From Acidimicrobiaceae bacterium (GTDB lineage: Bacteria; Actinomycetota; Acidimicrobiia; Acidimicrobiales; RAAP-2), in contig DAHUZT010000113.1 of the NCBI GenBank assembly GCA_027315005.1, positions 1 to 47,955 of the forward strand: 47,955 nucleotides of DNA. Reading direction: 5' to 3'. The notes below the pieces were generated by a model. That model ran no database searches and had not been told where the DNA came from. It saw only the letters and a program-made list of their open reading frames with translations. A program made the position numbers and the translations under genes. Of this stretch, positions 1 through 7,327 are shown in pieces (within the stretch, counting starts at the first letter, position 1; each line of letters opens with the position of its first letter).

Positions 1-82
1 GGCTCGTGGGAGCCGTATGACGCGAGAGTGTCACGTACGGTTCTGCGAGAGCGGGAGGGGGAGGCTCCCTCCCGCCACTCAC
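1..82 (+). mobile_element. 3' end of a group II intron (domains V and VI), truncated by the window edge
   Basis: Bases 10-44 fold as a textbook group II domain V. The lower stem pairs GAGCCGTA (10-17) with TACGGTTC (36-43) and includes the catalytic AGC triad at 11-13. A 2-nt CG bulge sits at 34-35. The upper stem is 18-23 with 28-33, capped by a GAGA (GNRA) tetraloop at 24-27. Domain VI follows: a perfect 9-bp stem of 51-59 with 67-75, then a short basal helix of 47-49 with 78-80 that leaves A77 unpaired as the likely branch point. The intron should end near the AC at 81-82. The 5' part and any reverse transcriptase lie outside the window. The domain V match is strong; the exact 3' splice site is inferred. 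Confidence 0.85.
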
Positions 83-136
83 TTGAAAGGGGGATGGGGA
101 ACCGGGCTCGCGAGAGCACCGCGCCCCTGACTACCA

Positions 137-481
137 ATGGAGACCAGTCCAGGCGCCGGGAGCGGCAGCGATTCGATCTCCGGGGAACCGTCGGGCTCAC
201 CTGACCTGCTGACCGTCCAGGCCGAGACCGATCACACGTCGGCCGTCGACCAGGTCGATTCCATCGAGCGTCGGCTTCAACTGATCGAACAGGCGCTCGG
301 GCGTCTGGACGACTGCACCTACTCGTCCTGCCAGAATTGCGGACGGGACCTCGATGATGCGGTCCTGGCCGAGGATCCGACGACCTCGACCTGCGTTGCC
401 TGCGCGGGGGAATCGGCACCTTCCGATATCGGGCGATCCACACTCGACCGCCCACGGTGGAGCTCCGAACCCGGGCGATAG
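137..481 (+). CDS. Small DksA/TraR-type C4 zinc-finger protein
   Basis: This 114-residue protein has an acidic, low-complexity N-terminus (about 1-40), a short predicted helix (about 41-60, SIERRLQLIEQALGRLDD), and a CxxC...CxxC zinc finger (C65, C68, C86, C89) of the DksA/TraR type. Family members bind RNA polymerase through the secondary channel or act as small zinc proteins. The long coiled coil and acidic tip of true DksA are missing, so a ppGpp-cofactor role is doubtful. A stop codon lies three codons upstream of the ATG in frame, so this is the first usable ATG; no strong ribosome binding site is seen. The gene starts about 55 bases after the predicted intron end. It is convergent with sodN, with a hairpin between them. 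Confidence 0.7.
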   Translation: METSPGAGSGSDSISGEPSGSPDLLTVQAETDHTSAVDQVDSIERRLQLIEQALGRLDDCTYSSCQNCGRDLDDAVLAEDPTTSTCVACAGESAPSDIGRSTLDRPRWSSEPGR

Positions 482-500
482 GGCACTCAGATCGGGTGGC

Positions 501-535
501 AGCTACCGGTCGCCGGTCGCCCGCGGCCGGTAGCT
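501..535. terminator. Candidate bidirectional terminator hairpin
   Basis: AGCTACCGG (501-509) is a perfect 9-bp inverted repeat of CCGGTAGCT (527-535) around a GC-rich 17-base loop. It lies between the convergent zinc-finger gene and sodN, where a shared terminator is expected. There is no clear U-tract on either side, which is common in high-GC actinobacteria. Confidence 0.55.
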
Positions 536-558
536 CCCCGAGTTCCGGGCTCAGCCCG

Positions 559-975
559 TCACTTCTTGGTTTCCCAGAAGATCTTGTCGATCTCGGCGAT
601 CTGTGAGAGCAGCTCGTCGGCGACCTTTGCGTCGGTGCTCTTCTTGACCTCTCCGGCCTTCTTGGTGGCCTTCCAGAAGAGGTCGTGGAGCTGTGGGTAC
701 TTCTCCAGGTGCTCGGGCTTGAAGTAGTCGGTCCACAGCACCCAGAGGTGGTGCTTGACCAGCTCGGCGCGCTCCTCCTTGATGAGGATCGAGCGAATCC
801 GGAACTCCTGGTCGCTCGAGTCGTTGTACTTGGCGACGATGCCCTTGATCGACTCTGCCTCGATGCGGGCCTGGGCCGGGTCGTACACGCCGCAAGGGAG
901 GTCGCAGTGAGCGTGGACCGTGGCCGGCGGCGACAGGCGATCCAGGTGGGCGAGCAGATGATCCGCGATGCGCAT
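559..975 (-). CDS. sodN: Nickel superoxide dismutase precursor (SodN)
   Basis: SodN disproportionates superoxide using a Ni centre held by the N-terminal nickel hook. The hook HCDLPCGVYDP is present at about residues 23-33, with the His and two Cys ligands. Before it lies a 22-residue leader (MRIADHLLAHLDRLSPPATVHA) that must be cut off to expose the His amino group. The remainder, a four-helix bundle of about 115 residues ending in FWETKK, matches the family length. I chose the ATG at 975 because it gives a leader of normal size and has GGAG upstream; an in-frame ORF runs on to 1080 but adds unrelated sequence. The likely processing protease, sodX, is divergent at 1232. A 20-bp tandem repeat lies just upstream (1001-1040). 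Confidence 0.95.
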   Translation of the reverse strand: MRIADHLLAHLDRLSPPATVHAHCDLPCGVYDPAQARIEAESIKGIVAKYNDSSDQEFRIRSILIKEERAELVKHHLWVLWTDYFKPEHLEKYPQLHDLFWKATKKAGEVKKSTDAKVADELLSQIAEIDKIFWETKK

Positions 976-1000
976 GGGGATGCTCCTTCTCTCTTCGGTG

Positions 1001-1040
1001 TTCTCTCTAACGGTCGTGCGTTCTCTCCAACGGTCGTGCA
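1001..1040. promoter_or_regulatory. Two tandem 20-bp repeats in the sodN-sodX divergent region (candidate operator)
   Basis: TTCTCTCTAACGGTCGTGCG (1001-1020) is followed directly by TTCTCTCCAACGGTCGTGCA (1021-1040), 18 of 20 identical. The 20-bp period is close to two helical turns, so a protein bound to each copy would sit on the same DNA face. The array begins 25 bases upstream of the sodN start codon, in its presumed promoter or leader. In Streptomyces, Ni-dependent Nur represses the Fe-type SOD and nickel transport genes; whether a similar regulator binds here is not known. Confidence 0.5.
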
Positions 1041-1231
1041 CTCGACTGGCACCCGGCCTGTCCGCCGAGGCCATCACCACGAACGCACGATGCAGACTGG
1101 GGTATGGCGCCCGGCCAAGTCACCTTACCCACGTTCGTTCCCCTGCCAACCCGCTTTCGGCAATTTGCCGGCCGGCTCGGTCCAAGTCTGGCCGTCCGGT
1201 CCGACGCCACCCCCTCCGGTGCACCGACCGG

Positions 1232-1660
1232 ATGAGGCCAACTCGGTTTGCCGCCACGTTTGTCGTCGGGGCGGTCGCCGGCATCGCGGTCCGCACGGCC
1301 GCGGCACTTCTTGGTCGGGTGGTGGTGGAGGGGACCTCGATGCTGCCCTCACTGCGACCCGGCGACCGGCTTCTCGTGGTCCGGCCCCCGATCGAGGGGC
1401 GGTGCGGCCTCCATCCAGGAGACGTGGTGGCGGTCCGCGATCCCCGCCAGCCGACGCGGGTCCTGGTCAAACGGGTGTCGGCCGTGCACCGGCGGCAGGG
1501 GGCCATCGACGTGGTGGGCGACGCCCCGGACTCCAGCACCGACAGCCGTACCTTCGGGTCGATCCCGGTTGCCCTCCTCGTCGGACGGGCCGTCTACCGC
1601 TATCACCCGACGCACCGGAGTGGGGTCCTGACCCGGCCGGCGGAGTACGATCGGGCGTGA
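1232..1660 (+). CDS. sodX: Ni-SOD maturation protease, S26 signal-peptidase family (SodX)
   Basis: This 142-residue protein has one N-terminal membrane segment (about 7-27) followed by a compact signal-peptidase I fold. The catalytic Ser36 lies in EGTSMLPSL and the general-base Lys80 in LVKRV. The family box GDxxxxSxDSR follows (GDAPDSSTDSRTFG, about residues 96-109). It is much shorter than housekeeping Lep, as expected for SodX, which removes the SodN leader so that nickel can bind. The ATG at 1232 puts the membrane anchor right at the N-terminus; the open frame upstream has no such support. Its stop codon overlaps the next gene's start (TGATG at 1658-1662), so the two are probably translated together. 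Confidence 0.85.
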   Translation: MRPTRFAATFVVGAVAGIAVRTAAALLGRVVVEGTSMLPSLRPGDRLLVVRPPIEGRCGLHPGDVVAVRDPRQPTRVLVKRVSAVHRRQGAIDVVGDAPDSSTDSRTFGSIPVALLVGRAVYRYHPTHRSGVLTRPAEYDRA

Positions 1661-2202
1661 TGCCCCACCACTCCGACGACCTCGACCGCATGCTGACCAG
1701 CACCTATCTCGACGGCATCGACGCCCGACCCCTTTCCGACATCCGGGCCATGCGGACCGAGTGCCAGGAGGCGGAGGTCGAGCTCTCCTACTTCCGCCGG
1801 CTGGTCCAGGGCCGGCTCGACATCGTGCACACCTACCTCGAGCATCCGGGCTCCGATGCATTGCGCGACCTCGGCGCGCTGGTCAACGATCTCCCGAGCA
1901 TTCTGTCCTCGGGGCCGGGTCGACCCCCGGGCCCAGGTCACCTGCCCCAGCTGCTCTCCCCGGACACCGAAGGAGCCGAGCTCACCGAAGAGCTCGACGC
2001 GGTACTGGGACCGAACGAGATCGGCACCCTGGCCGAGCTGGACGTCGAACAGCTCGAGTTCATCGCCGGTCGCCTCGAGTCCATCGAACAGCGGGTGTCG
2101 GCCGAACGGAGGGCGTTGCACGAGCGGATCGACGCCCTCCAGGCCGAGCTGGTCGATCGCCACAAGACGGGACGGGCCACGGTCGACGGTCTGCTGGCGT
2201 GA
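1660..2202 (+). CDS. rsiG: RsiG-like c-di-GMP-binding anti-sigma factor
   Basis: RsiG proteins are coiled-coil anti-sigma factors that bind the sporulation/motility sigma factor WhiG when loaded with c-di-GMP. The signature E(x)3S(x)2R(x)3Q(x)3D is fully present in the first helix: E39, S43, R46, Q50, D54. A second helix carries the same spacing with one change, E143, S147, R150, H154, D158, so Gln is replaced by His. This gives two motif helices in one 180-residue chain, as in the Streptomyces monomeric form, separated by a Pro/Gly-rich linker (about 84-97). The start overlaps the sodX stop; a GTG one codon earlier is also possible. The sigma-factor partner is not in the window. Confidence 0.75.
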   Translation: MPHHSDDLDRMLTSTYLDGIDARPLSDIRAMRTECQEAEVELSYFRRLVQGRLDIVHTYLEHPGSDALRDLGALVNDLPSILSSGPGRPPGPGHLPQLLSPDTEGAELTEELDAVLGPNEIGTLAELDVEQLEFIAGRLESIEQRVSAERRALHERIDALQAELVDRHKTGRATVDGLLA

Positions 2203-2236
2203 CCGGACTGCGGGGGCGATCCGAGGTACAGCGGCG

Positions 2237-2725
2237 GTGAAGGAGATCCCCGACCGTGTCAACGAGCTCGGCGCCTTCATCCGCGAGCAGCGCAGTTCCG
2301 CCCGGCTGTCGCTCCGCCGGCTTTCGGAGCTCGCCGGCATCTCAAACCCCTATCTGAGCCAGATCGAGCGAGGTCTTCGCCGGCCATCGGCCGAGATCCT
2401 CCAGCAGATCGCCAAGGCGCTGCGTATCTCGGCGGAAACGCTCTACGTGCAGGCCGGAATCTTGGAGCAGCCCGAAGGAGATCCCGATCTGTCCCGGCAC
2501 ATCTTCGCCGATCCGCACCTCACCGAGGAACAACGTCAGGCGTTGATGCGGATCTACTTGTCCTTCCGCCACGAGAACCAGGGCCGCCACGAGAACCAGG
2601 GCCGCCAGAATCGCCGGGGCGATCCTGCCTCCCGCATCGCCCCCCGGGAGCACCTCGTGTCTCCGGGTACGAACGGCGCCGATGGCCTCGGATCCGCCAC
2701 CGACGGGTCTCCGACAGCCGACTGA
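2237..2725 (+). CDS. XRE-family helix-turn-helix regulator
   Basis: Residues about 9-65 form a Cro/CI-type HTH domain, with the recognition region SNPYLSQIERGLRRPS at 36-51, as in many actinobacterial XRE regulators. Residues 70-110 are a short helical tail, and the rest is a basic, low-complexity C-terminus. The tail contains an exact in-frame duplication of HENQGR, encoded by an 18-bp tandem repeat at 2567-2602. The GTG at 2237 is chosen because it starts shortly before the HTH; the frame is open further upstream but overlaps rsiG. It follows rsiG by 34 bases and precedes mshA by 29, so it may be co-transcribed with either. Its target is unknown. Confidence 0.75.
   Translation: MKEIPDRVNELGAFIREQRSSARLSLRRLSELAGISNPYLSQIERGLRRPSAEILQQIAKALRISAETLYVQAGILEQPEGDPDLSRHIFADPHLTEEQRQALMRIYLSFRHENQGRHENQGRQNRRGDPASRIAPREHLVSPGTNGADGLGSATDGSPTAD
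2567..2602 (+). repeat. Perfect 18-bp tandem duplication inside the XRE gene
   Basis: CGCCACGAGAACCAGGGC occurs at 2567-2584 and again at 2585-2602, followed by a third partial copy. It keeps the reading frame and doubles the peptide HENQGR in the non-conserved tail. Confidence 0.9.
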
Positions 2726-2754
2726 TCGGGGCCTCCCGGTAGGATCTCCGGTGC

Positions 2755-4017
2755 ATGAGGCGTCTGGCCGTCCTTTCCTTCCATACGTCCCCGCTGGCCC
2801 AGCCCGGATCCGGTGATGGCGGCGGGATGAACGTCTACGTCCGTGAGCTGGCCTCGGCGCTGGCCCGGGTCGGTGCCAGTTGCGACGTCTTCACCAGGGC
2901 CTGGTCGGAGGACCTGCCGCCCACGGTCCGCATGGAACCCGGTTTCAGGGTCCACCACATCACGGCCGGGCCACCGGCCCCCATGCCCAAAGAGGCGCTG
3001 CCTTCGGTGGTGGACGAGTTCGCCGACGGCGTGCTGAAGCGGATGGAGACCAGCGACGGCCTCGATCCCGAGGACGACCTCTCCTTCGATGCCGTACATG
3101 CCAACTACTGGTTGAGCGGTCTCGCCGGTCACGTGATCAAGCACCAGCTCAATCTCCCTTTGGTCTCGACGTTCCACACGCTCGATCGGGTGAAGGCGGA
3201 GGTGAGCCCCGAGGAGATGAGGGCGGACGCCGCGCATCGCCGGGCAGAGGCGGAGGCCACCATCATCCGGTGCTCGGACACGGTGCTGGCCTCGTGTTCG
3301 GTCGAGGCGGCCCAGCTCACCGACTTGTACGGCGCGGATCCAGCTCGTATCCGTATCGTCGCCCCCGGTGTGGACCATGCCTTCTTCGGCCCGGGTGACC
3401 GCCACCAGGCGCGCCGGGCACTGGGTCTGCCAGGTGATGGTCCCCTGCTGTTGTTTGTCGGTCGGATTCAGCCGCTCAAAGGGGCGGCGGTGGCCGTTCG
3501 CACACTCGCCGCACTCGTCCCGGACCACCCGGAAGCCCGTCTGGTCGTCGTGGGTGGGCCGAGCGGACCGGAGGGGGATGCCGAGACCCACCGGCTCCTC
3601 GCACTGGTGGACGACCTCCGCCTCTCCGATCGGGTCGTGTTCGTGCCTCCGCAACCCCACGAACTGCTCTCGACCTACTACCGGGCCGCCAACGTCTGTC
3701 TCGTTCCGAGCAGGTCCGAGTCGTTCGGACTGGTCGCCCTCGAAGCCGCGGCCTGCGGGATCCCGGTCGTCGCCTCCGACGTCGGCGGTCTGCGGAGTCT
3801 CATCGACCACGGCCGTACCGGATATCTGGTGGAGGCCCCCGATCCGGACGCCTTCGCCGCCTGGACCCGTCAGGTACTGGCCGAGCCGTCGCTGGCCCAG
3901 CGCCTCAGCACCGGAGCCGTGCTGCGGGCCCGGCGCTACACCTGGGTCCGTGCTGCCCACTTGCTCCGGCAGATCTACGCAGAGCTCACGGCGGGCCGGC
4001 TGGTCGAGTGCAGGTGA
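2755..4017 (+). CDS. mshA: D-inositol-3-phosphate glycosyltransferase (MshA), mycothiol step 1
   Basis: MshA transfers N-acetylglucosamine from UDP-GlcNAc to inositol-3-phosphate, the first step of mycothiol synthesis. The 420-residue protein is a full-length GT-B (GT4) enzyme. The N-terminal Rossmann half opens with LSFHTSPLAQPG and GGMNVYVREL, both typical of MshA. The C-terminal half has VGRIQPLKG (about 237-245) and the nucleotide-sugar motif SRSESFGLVALEAAACGIPV (about 320-339), with the E(x)7E pair. The sequence GGMNVY binds the acceptor phosphate region in known MshA structures. The stop overlaps the start of the YbjN-like gene, the usual actinobacterial neighbour. Other mycothiol genes (mshB, C, D) are not in the window. 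Confidence 0.93.
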   Translation: MRRLAVLSFHTSPLAQPGSGDGGGMNVYVRELASALARVGASCDVFTRAWSEDLPPTVRMEPGFRVHHITAGPPAPMPKEALPSVVDEFADGVLKRMETSDGLDPEDDLSFDAVHANYWLSGLAGHVIKHQLNLPLVSTFHTLDRVKAEVSPEEMRADAAHRRAEAEATIIRCSDTVLASCSVEAAQLTDLYGADPARIRIVAPGVDHAFFGPGDRHQARRALGLPGDGPLLLFVGRIQPLKGAAVAVRTLAALVPDHPEARLVVVGGPSGPEGDAETHRLLALVDDLRLSDRVVFVPPQPHELLSTYYRAANVCLVPSRSESFGLVALEAAACGIPVVASDVGGLRSLIDHGRTGYLVEAPDPDAFAAWTRQVLAEPSLAQRLSTGAVLRARRYTWVRAAHLLRQIYAELTAGRLVECR

Positions 4018-4520
4018 CCGACCGCTGGAGCGGTCTGCTCGGTGCCGAGGAGCGCCAGGCGGTGTGCGAGGTGATCGACGACTGGGGCGAGCGGGAGCTC
4101 GGCTCCGGTGGGGCGCTGGTGGCCGTCGACCGGCAGCAAGGTGGTGATCCGGTGACCGGGGCTCCGAGGTGGTACCTGCGGTTGCGCGGCGACGAGAAGG
4201 AATTCGTGACCGTCTGGTTGACCCTCCACCAGCGCACGCTCCATCACGAGACCCAGTTCATGCCGGCTCCCGAGACCAACGTCGAGGCGACGTGGGAGTA
4301 CCTGTTGACGAAGAACGCCGACCTGGCTGGGATGGCTTTCGCCCTCGGTGCCGAGGACGCCGTGTACCTGGTGGGCCGGGTACCGGTCGAGCGGGTGGAC
4401 GACGAGGAGCTGGATCGCATAATGGGGGGCTCGTTGGCCTACACCGACCTGTGCTTCCCGACGGCGATGTCCCTCGGCTACCAGGGCCGCTATCACCGCC
4501 GGCCTCCCACCCAGCGCTAG
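4014..4520 (+). CDS. YbjN-domain protein
   Basis: This 168-residue soluble protein has the YbjN/type III secretion chaperone-like fold, judged by the pattern RWYLRLRGDEKEFVTVWLTLHQRTLHHETQ (shown here only as a region, about 53-82) and the closing AYTDLCFPTAMSLG segment. The family is conserved beside mshA in actinobacteria, but its biochemical function is not established. GTG at 4014 overlaps the mshA stop as GTGA; a second GTG at 4008 is two codons upstream. The tight overlap points to translational coupling with mshA. No catalytic motif is visible. Confidence 0.75.
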   Translation: MTDRWSGLLGAEERQAVCEVIDDWGERELGSGGALVAVDRQQGGDPVTGAPRWYLRLRGDEKEFVTVWLTLHQRTLHHETQFMPAPETNVEATWEYLLTKNADLAGMAFALGAEDAVYLVGRVPVERVDDEELDRIMGGSLAYTDLCFPTAMSLGYQGRYHRRPPTQR

Positions 4521-4531
4521 CGTCGACGTCC

Positions 4532-5320
4532 ATGGCTCCGAGGCTCCTGGTGGTCGGCGGCGGCAGGATGGGCTCGGCCCTTGTCGCCGGGCTGCTCTCC
4601 GGTGGATGGGCACCTCCGGAAGACCTGGCCGTCGTCGACCCCGATGCAGAGGCACGCCTGCGACTGGTCAGCGAACATCCCGGACTGGTGGTCACCGGCG
4701 AGCCGGTTGCCGCAGAAGGGGCGGTCCTCGCCGTGAAACCCGATGTGGCCGAGGCGACGCTGGCCTCGCTGGCCGGTGGGATCTCCCGGGTCCTCTCCAT
4801 CGTGGCCGGACTGTCCACGGCTCGCCTCGAGGCGGCCATGGCTCCGGGGGCCGTCGTGGTCCGGGCCATGCCCAACACTCCGGCCCTGATCGGTGCCGGA
4901 GTGTCCGCGATGTCGGGAGGAGGTTCCGCCACCGCCTCCGACTTGGCCTGGGCCGAGGGGATCCTCGAAACGGTCGGCACGGTGATCCGCCTACCCGAGC
5001 GCTACCTCGACGCGGTGACTGCTGTGTCGGGCTCCGGCCCCGCCTACGTCTTTCTGATGGCGGAGGCGCTGATCGATGCCGGGATCACCGCCGGATTGAG
5101 CCGGGACGTGTCCCGGCGACTCGTGGTGGGCACGCTCCTCGGATCGGCCCGCCTGCTCGACGAAGCTGGCTCGGATCCTGCCACGCTCCGAGCCTCGGTC
5201 ACCTCGCCGGGAGGGACGACGGCCGCCGCCGTGCGCGTCCTCGAGCTCAAAGCGGTTCGATCGGCGCTGATCGAGGCGGTGGCGGCGGCGGCGGAACGGT
5301 CGAGGCAGCTCGGGCGGTGA
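4532..5320 (+). CDS. proC: Pyrroline-5-carboxylate reductase (ProC)
   Basis: ProC reduces 1-pyrroline-5-carboxylate to L-proline with NAD(P)H in the cytoplasm. The 262-residue protein starts with a Rossmann fold (LLVVGGGRMGSALVAGLL, about 5-22), continues with LAVKP (about 67-71) and AMPNTPALIGAG (about 111-122), and ends with the signature region around SGSGPAYVFLMAEALIDAG and TSPGGTTAAAV. These are the expected conserved blocks in order, and the length is normal. It begins 11 bases after the YbjN-like gene and its stop overlaps the next start (GTGA), so mshA, ybjN, proC and the SAM hydrolase look like one transcription unit. Confidence 0.93.
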   Translation: MAPRLLVVGGGRMGSALVAGLLSGGWAPPEDLAVVDPDAEARLRLVSEHPGLVVTGEPVAAEGAVLAVKPDVAEATLASLAGGISRVLSIVAGLSTARLEAAMAPGAVVVRAMPNTPALIGAGVSAMSGGGSATASDLAWAEGILETVGTVIRLPERYLDAVTAVSGSGPAYVFLMAEALIDAGITAGLSRDVSRRLVVGTLLGSARLLDEAGSDPATLRASVTSPGGTTAAAVRVLELKAVRSALIEAVAAAAERSRQLGR

Positions 5321-6177
5321 GTCGGCGGTTCGATGCTTCGCCGGTGATCTTCTTCCTGTCCGACTACGGACTCGATGACGAATTCGTGGGGGTGGTGCAT
5401 GCCGTGCTCCACCGGTGGGCACCTCAGGTACCGGTGATCGACCTGGCCCACGGGGTCCCTCCCTACGACGTGGCGTCCGGTGCGGCAATGCTCGAGCGCT
5501 GCGCTCCCGTGCTCACCACCGGCGTCGTCCTCGCCGTAGTCGATCCCGGGGTCGGGACCGACCGGTTGGGTGTCGCGGTCGGACTCTCTCGGCCCGGCGG
5601 GCCGACATGGCTGGTCGGCCCGGACAACGGTCTCCTGGTTCCGCTGGCCGACGCGCTGGGGGGCGCGAGCTCGGTCCTCGTGCTCGAGCGACCCGACGAT
5701 CTCGGAACCCAGGCGGGGTCCACCTTCGATGGCCGGGACCTCTTTGCCCCGGCCGCCGCCCGGTTGGTCTGGGGGGATCCACCCGGCGAACTCGGGGCTG
5801 CCGCACCCGTGGACTCGTTGGTGCGGTTGCCTGTTCACCACGGAACCGGTGGTCCGTCCGTCGAAGTCCGCTGGGTCGACCGCTTCGGCAACGTCGAGCT
5901 CGATCTCGACGGCTCCGGACTGGACGAACTGGGACTGGCCCTCGGGGAGTGGGCAGAGGTCACGGTGGTCGGCCCCACCGGCGCCGTGACGACCGCTCGG
6001 GGGCGCCGAGTCGCAGCCTTCGGCGATCTGGCCTCGGGCGAGCTCGGCATTCTGGTGGACAGCGCCGGTCGGGCGGCGCTCGTCGTCGACCGGGACTCGG
6101 CCGCCCACCTGCTCGGCCTCGGTGGATCAGAGGCCATTCGACTGGTGGCGAGGAGGATGGATCCCGCGAGTACCTGA
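5317..6177 (+). CDS. SAM hydroxide adenosyltransferase (DUF62 / SAM hydrolase)
   Basis: This 286-residue protein belongs to the fluorinase/chlorinase superfamily. Its ordinary members hydrolyse S-adenosylmethionine to adenosine and methionine. Characteristic segments are LSDYGLDDEFVGVVHAV near the N-terminus, VVDPGVGT, GPDNGLLVPLAD and FDGRDLFAPAAA, then a C-terminal beta domain with RWVDRFGNVELDL. The N-terminal aspartate that binds the ribose is present (SDYG). There is no sign of the 23-residue loop typical of halogenating members, so hydrolase activity is more likely than halogenation. The GTG start at 5317 overlaps the proC stop; a GTG at 5344 is a second candidate just before the fold begins. 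Confidence 0.85.
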   Translation: MSRRFDASPVIFFLSDYGLDDEFVGVVHAVLHRWAPQVPVIDLAHGVPPYDVASGAAMLERCAPVLTTGVVLAVVDPGVGTDRLGVAVGLSRPGGPTWLVGPDNGLLVPLADALGGASSVLVLERPDDLGTQAGSTFDGRDLFAPAAARLVWGDPPGELGAAAPVDSLVRLPVHHGTGGPSVEVRWVDRFGNVELDLDGSGLDELGLALGEWAEVTVVGPTGAVTTARGRRVAAFGDLASGELGILVDSAGRAALVVDRDSAAHLLGLGGSEAIRLVARRMDPAST

Positions 6178-6354
6178 TCCACCGGGATGTCCGTTCTCCG
6201 ACCACCGACCGCCCACCGTCGACCCGTACCGCCGGACTCCGGGTATCCGGTCGGGGCGCTCGACGTGAACCGCAGCTTTCGATCGTTTGCCGCCGGCCCT
6301 ACCATCTGGACGGTGTCTGGCGACTCCTCAACGCACTCGGACAGCAGGGATGCC

Positions 6355-7056
6355 GTGACGGGTGCGCCCCGCCGGCGGATTCCCGAGGCCACCGTGGCCC
6401 GCCTCCCCGTCTACCAGCGCATCCTCGAGGAACTGCTCCGTTCCGGCACGACCACCGTCTCCTCCGAGGTGCTCGCCACCTTGGCCCGAGTCAGCGCGGC
6501 CAAGGTCCGGAAGGACCTTTCGTTGCTCGGTTCCTTCGGGACGCGCGGGGCCGGCTACGACGCCGCCTACCTGATCGATCAGATCGGCAGGCAGTTGGGC
6601 CTCGACCGCATCTGGCCCGTCGCCATCGCCGGTGTCGGCAACCTGGGCCGAGCACTTGCCCGATCGGAGGGTTTCGCCGCCCGGAACTTCTGCGTGGCCG
6701 CCTTGTTCGACAATGATCCGCGCATCGTCGGAGAGATCGTGCACGGCGTGGTCGTGCGGCCCACCAGCGAGCTTCCCGCCGTGGCCACCGCCACGCCGCT
6801 GGCCATGGGTGTCATCACCACTCCGGCTCCGGTAGCCCAGCGGGTGGCCGACGCCATGGTGGAAGCCGGCATCCGCTCGATCCTCAACTTCGCGCCCCGT
6901 GTCATCGAGGTGCCCGCCGACGTGCTGCTTCGTTACGTCGATCTGAGCATCGAGCTCCAGGTGATGAGCTTCTACCAGGCTCGATCTTCGGAGAGCACCG
7001 CGATGGAGGGAATGCCGGTCATCCGCTCCATCGGCCTCAGCCCACCGGCATCGTGA
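6355..7056 (+). CDS. rex: Redox-sensing transcriptional repressor Rex
   Basis: Rex represses respiratory and fermentative genes and is released from DNA when NADH rises. The N-terminal winged helix opens with RIPEATVARLPVYQRIL and includes VSAAKVRKDLSLLGSFGTRG, the conserved DNA-binding block. A Rossmann NAD(H) domain follows with AGVGNLGRAL, and the C-terminal swapped helix ends VMSFYQAR. GTG at 6355 is chosen because Rex proteins begin just before RIPEATVARLP; the ORF is open to an ATG at 6187, and a GTG at 6313 is also possible. As in Streptomyces it heads a rex-hem gene cluster. No full TGTGAAC-N3-TTCACA palindrome was found here or before nuoA. Confidence 0.93.
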   Translation: MTGAPRRRIPEATVARLPVYQRILEELLRSGTTTVSSEVLATLARVSAAKVRKDLSLLGSFGTRGAGYDAAYLIDQIGRQLGLDRIWPVAIAGVGNLGRALARSEGFAARNFCVAALFDNDPRIVGEIVHGVVVRPTSELPAVATATPLAMGVITTPAPVAQRVADAMVEAGIRSILNFAPRVIEVPADVLLRYVDLSIELQVMSFYQARSSESTAMEGMPVIRSIGLSPPAS

Positions 7057-7228
7057 CGCCGGAGAACCCGAACCGATCCGACCTCGGGGCCAGTCCCGTG
7101 TCGGAGAGGGAGGCCCGGTGCCACCTGAACCGTGGACCAGCTCCACTTCGGACACCGGTACCGGAGCGCGCCGCGATGACCGGCGCCTTCCCCATCCGAC
7201 CTACGCTTGGGTGGAGGGGCATCACGCT

Positions 7229-7258
7229 GGTGCCCCAAGGGCACCGGACGAGGGCACC
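7229..7258 (+). promoter_or_regulatory. Hairpin with a competing third arm upstream of hemA
   Basis: GGTGCCC (7229-7235) pairs perfectly with GGGCACC (7239-7245) around a CAA loop. A second exact GGGCACC lies at 7252-7258 and could pair with the same first arm instead. Two mutually exclusive stems in the 271-base rex-hemA gap would suit a leader control element, but it may be chance in GC-rich DNA. The rest of the gap shows no convincing gene. Confidence 0.35.
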
Positions 7259-7327
7259 GTGACCGGCAACCGACCGAACGAGCAGTGAGGCATCCATGGA
7301 GCAGGCGACAGCTGAGGCACCAGACCC

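Noticed and set aside
685-1659. Upstream extension of the rsiG frame
   Set aside because: It runs through sodN and sodX in other frames and is low-complexity; the overlap start at 1660 fits RsiG.
6266-6272. GTGAACC half-site upstream of rex, considered as a Rex operator
   Set aside because: The second arm is absent, so it is not a credible palindrome.
7053-7262. 69-codon open frame between rex and hemA
   Set aside because: No ribosome binding site, no conserved-looking sequence, and it overlaps the candidate leader hairpin.
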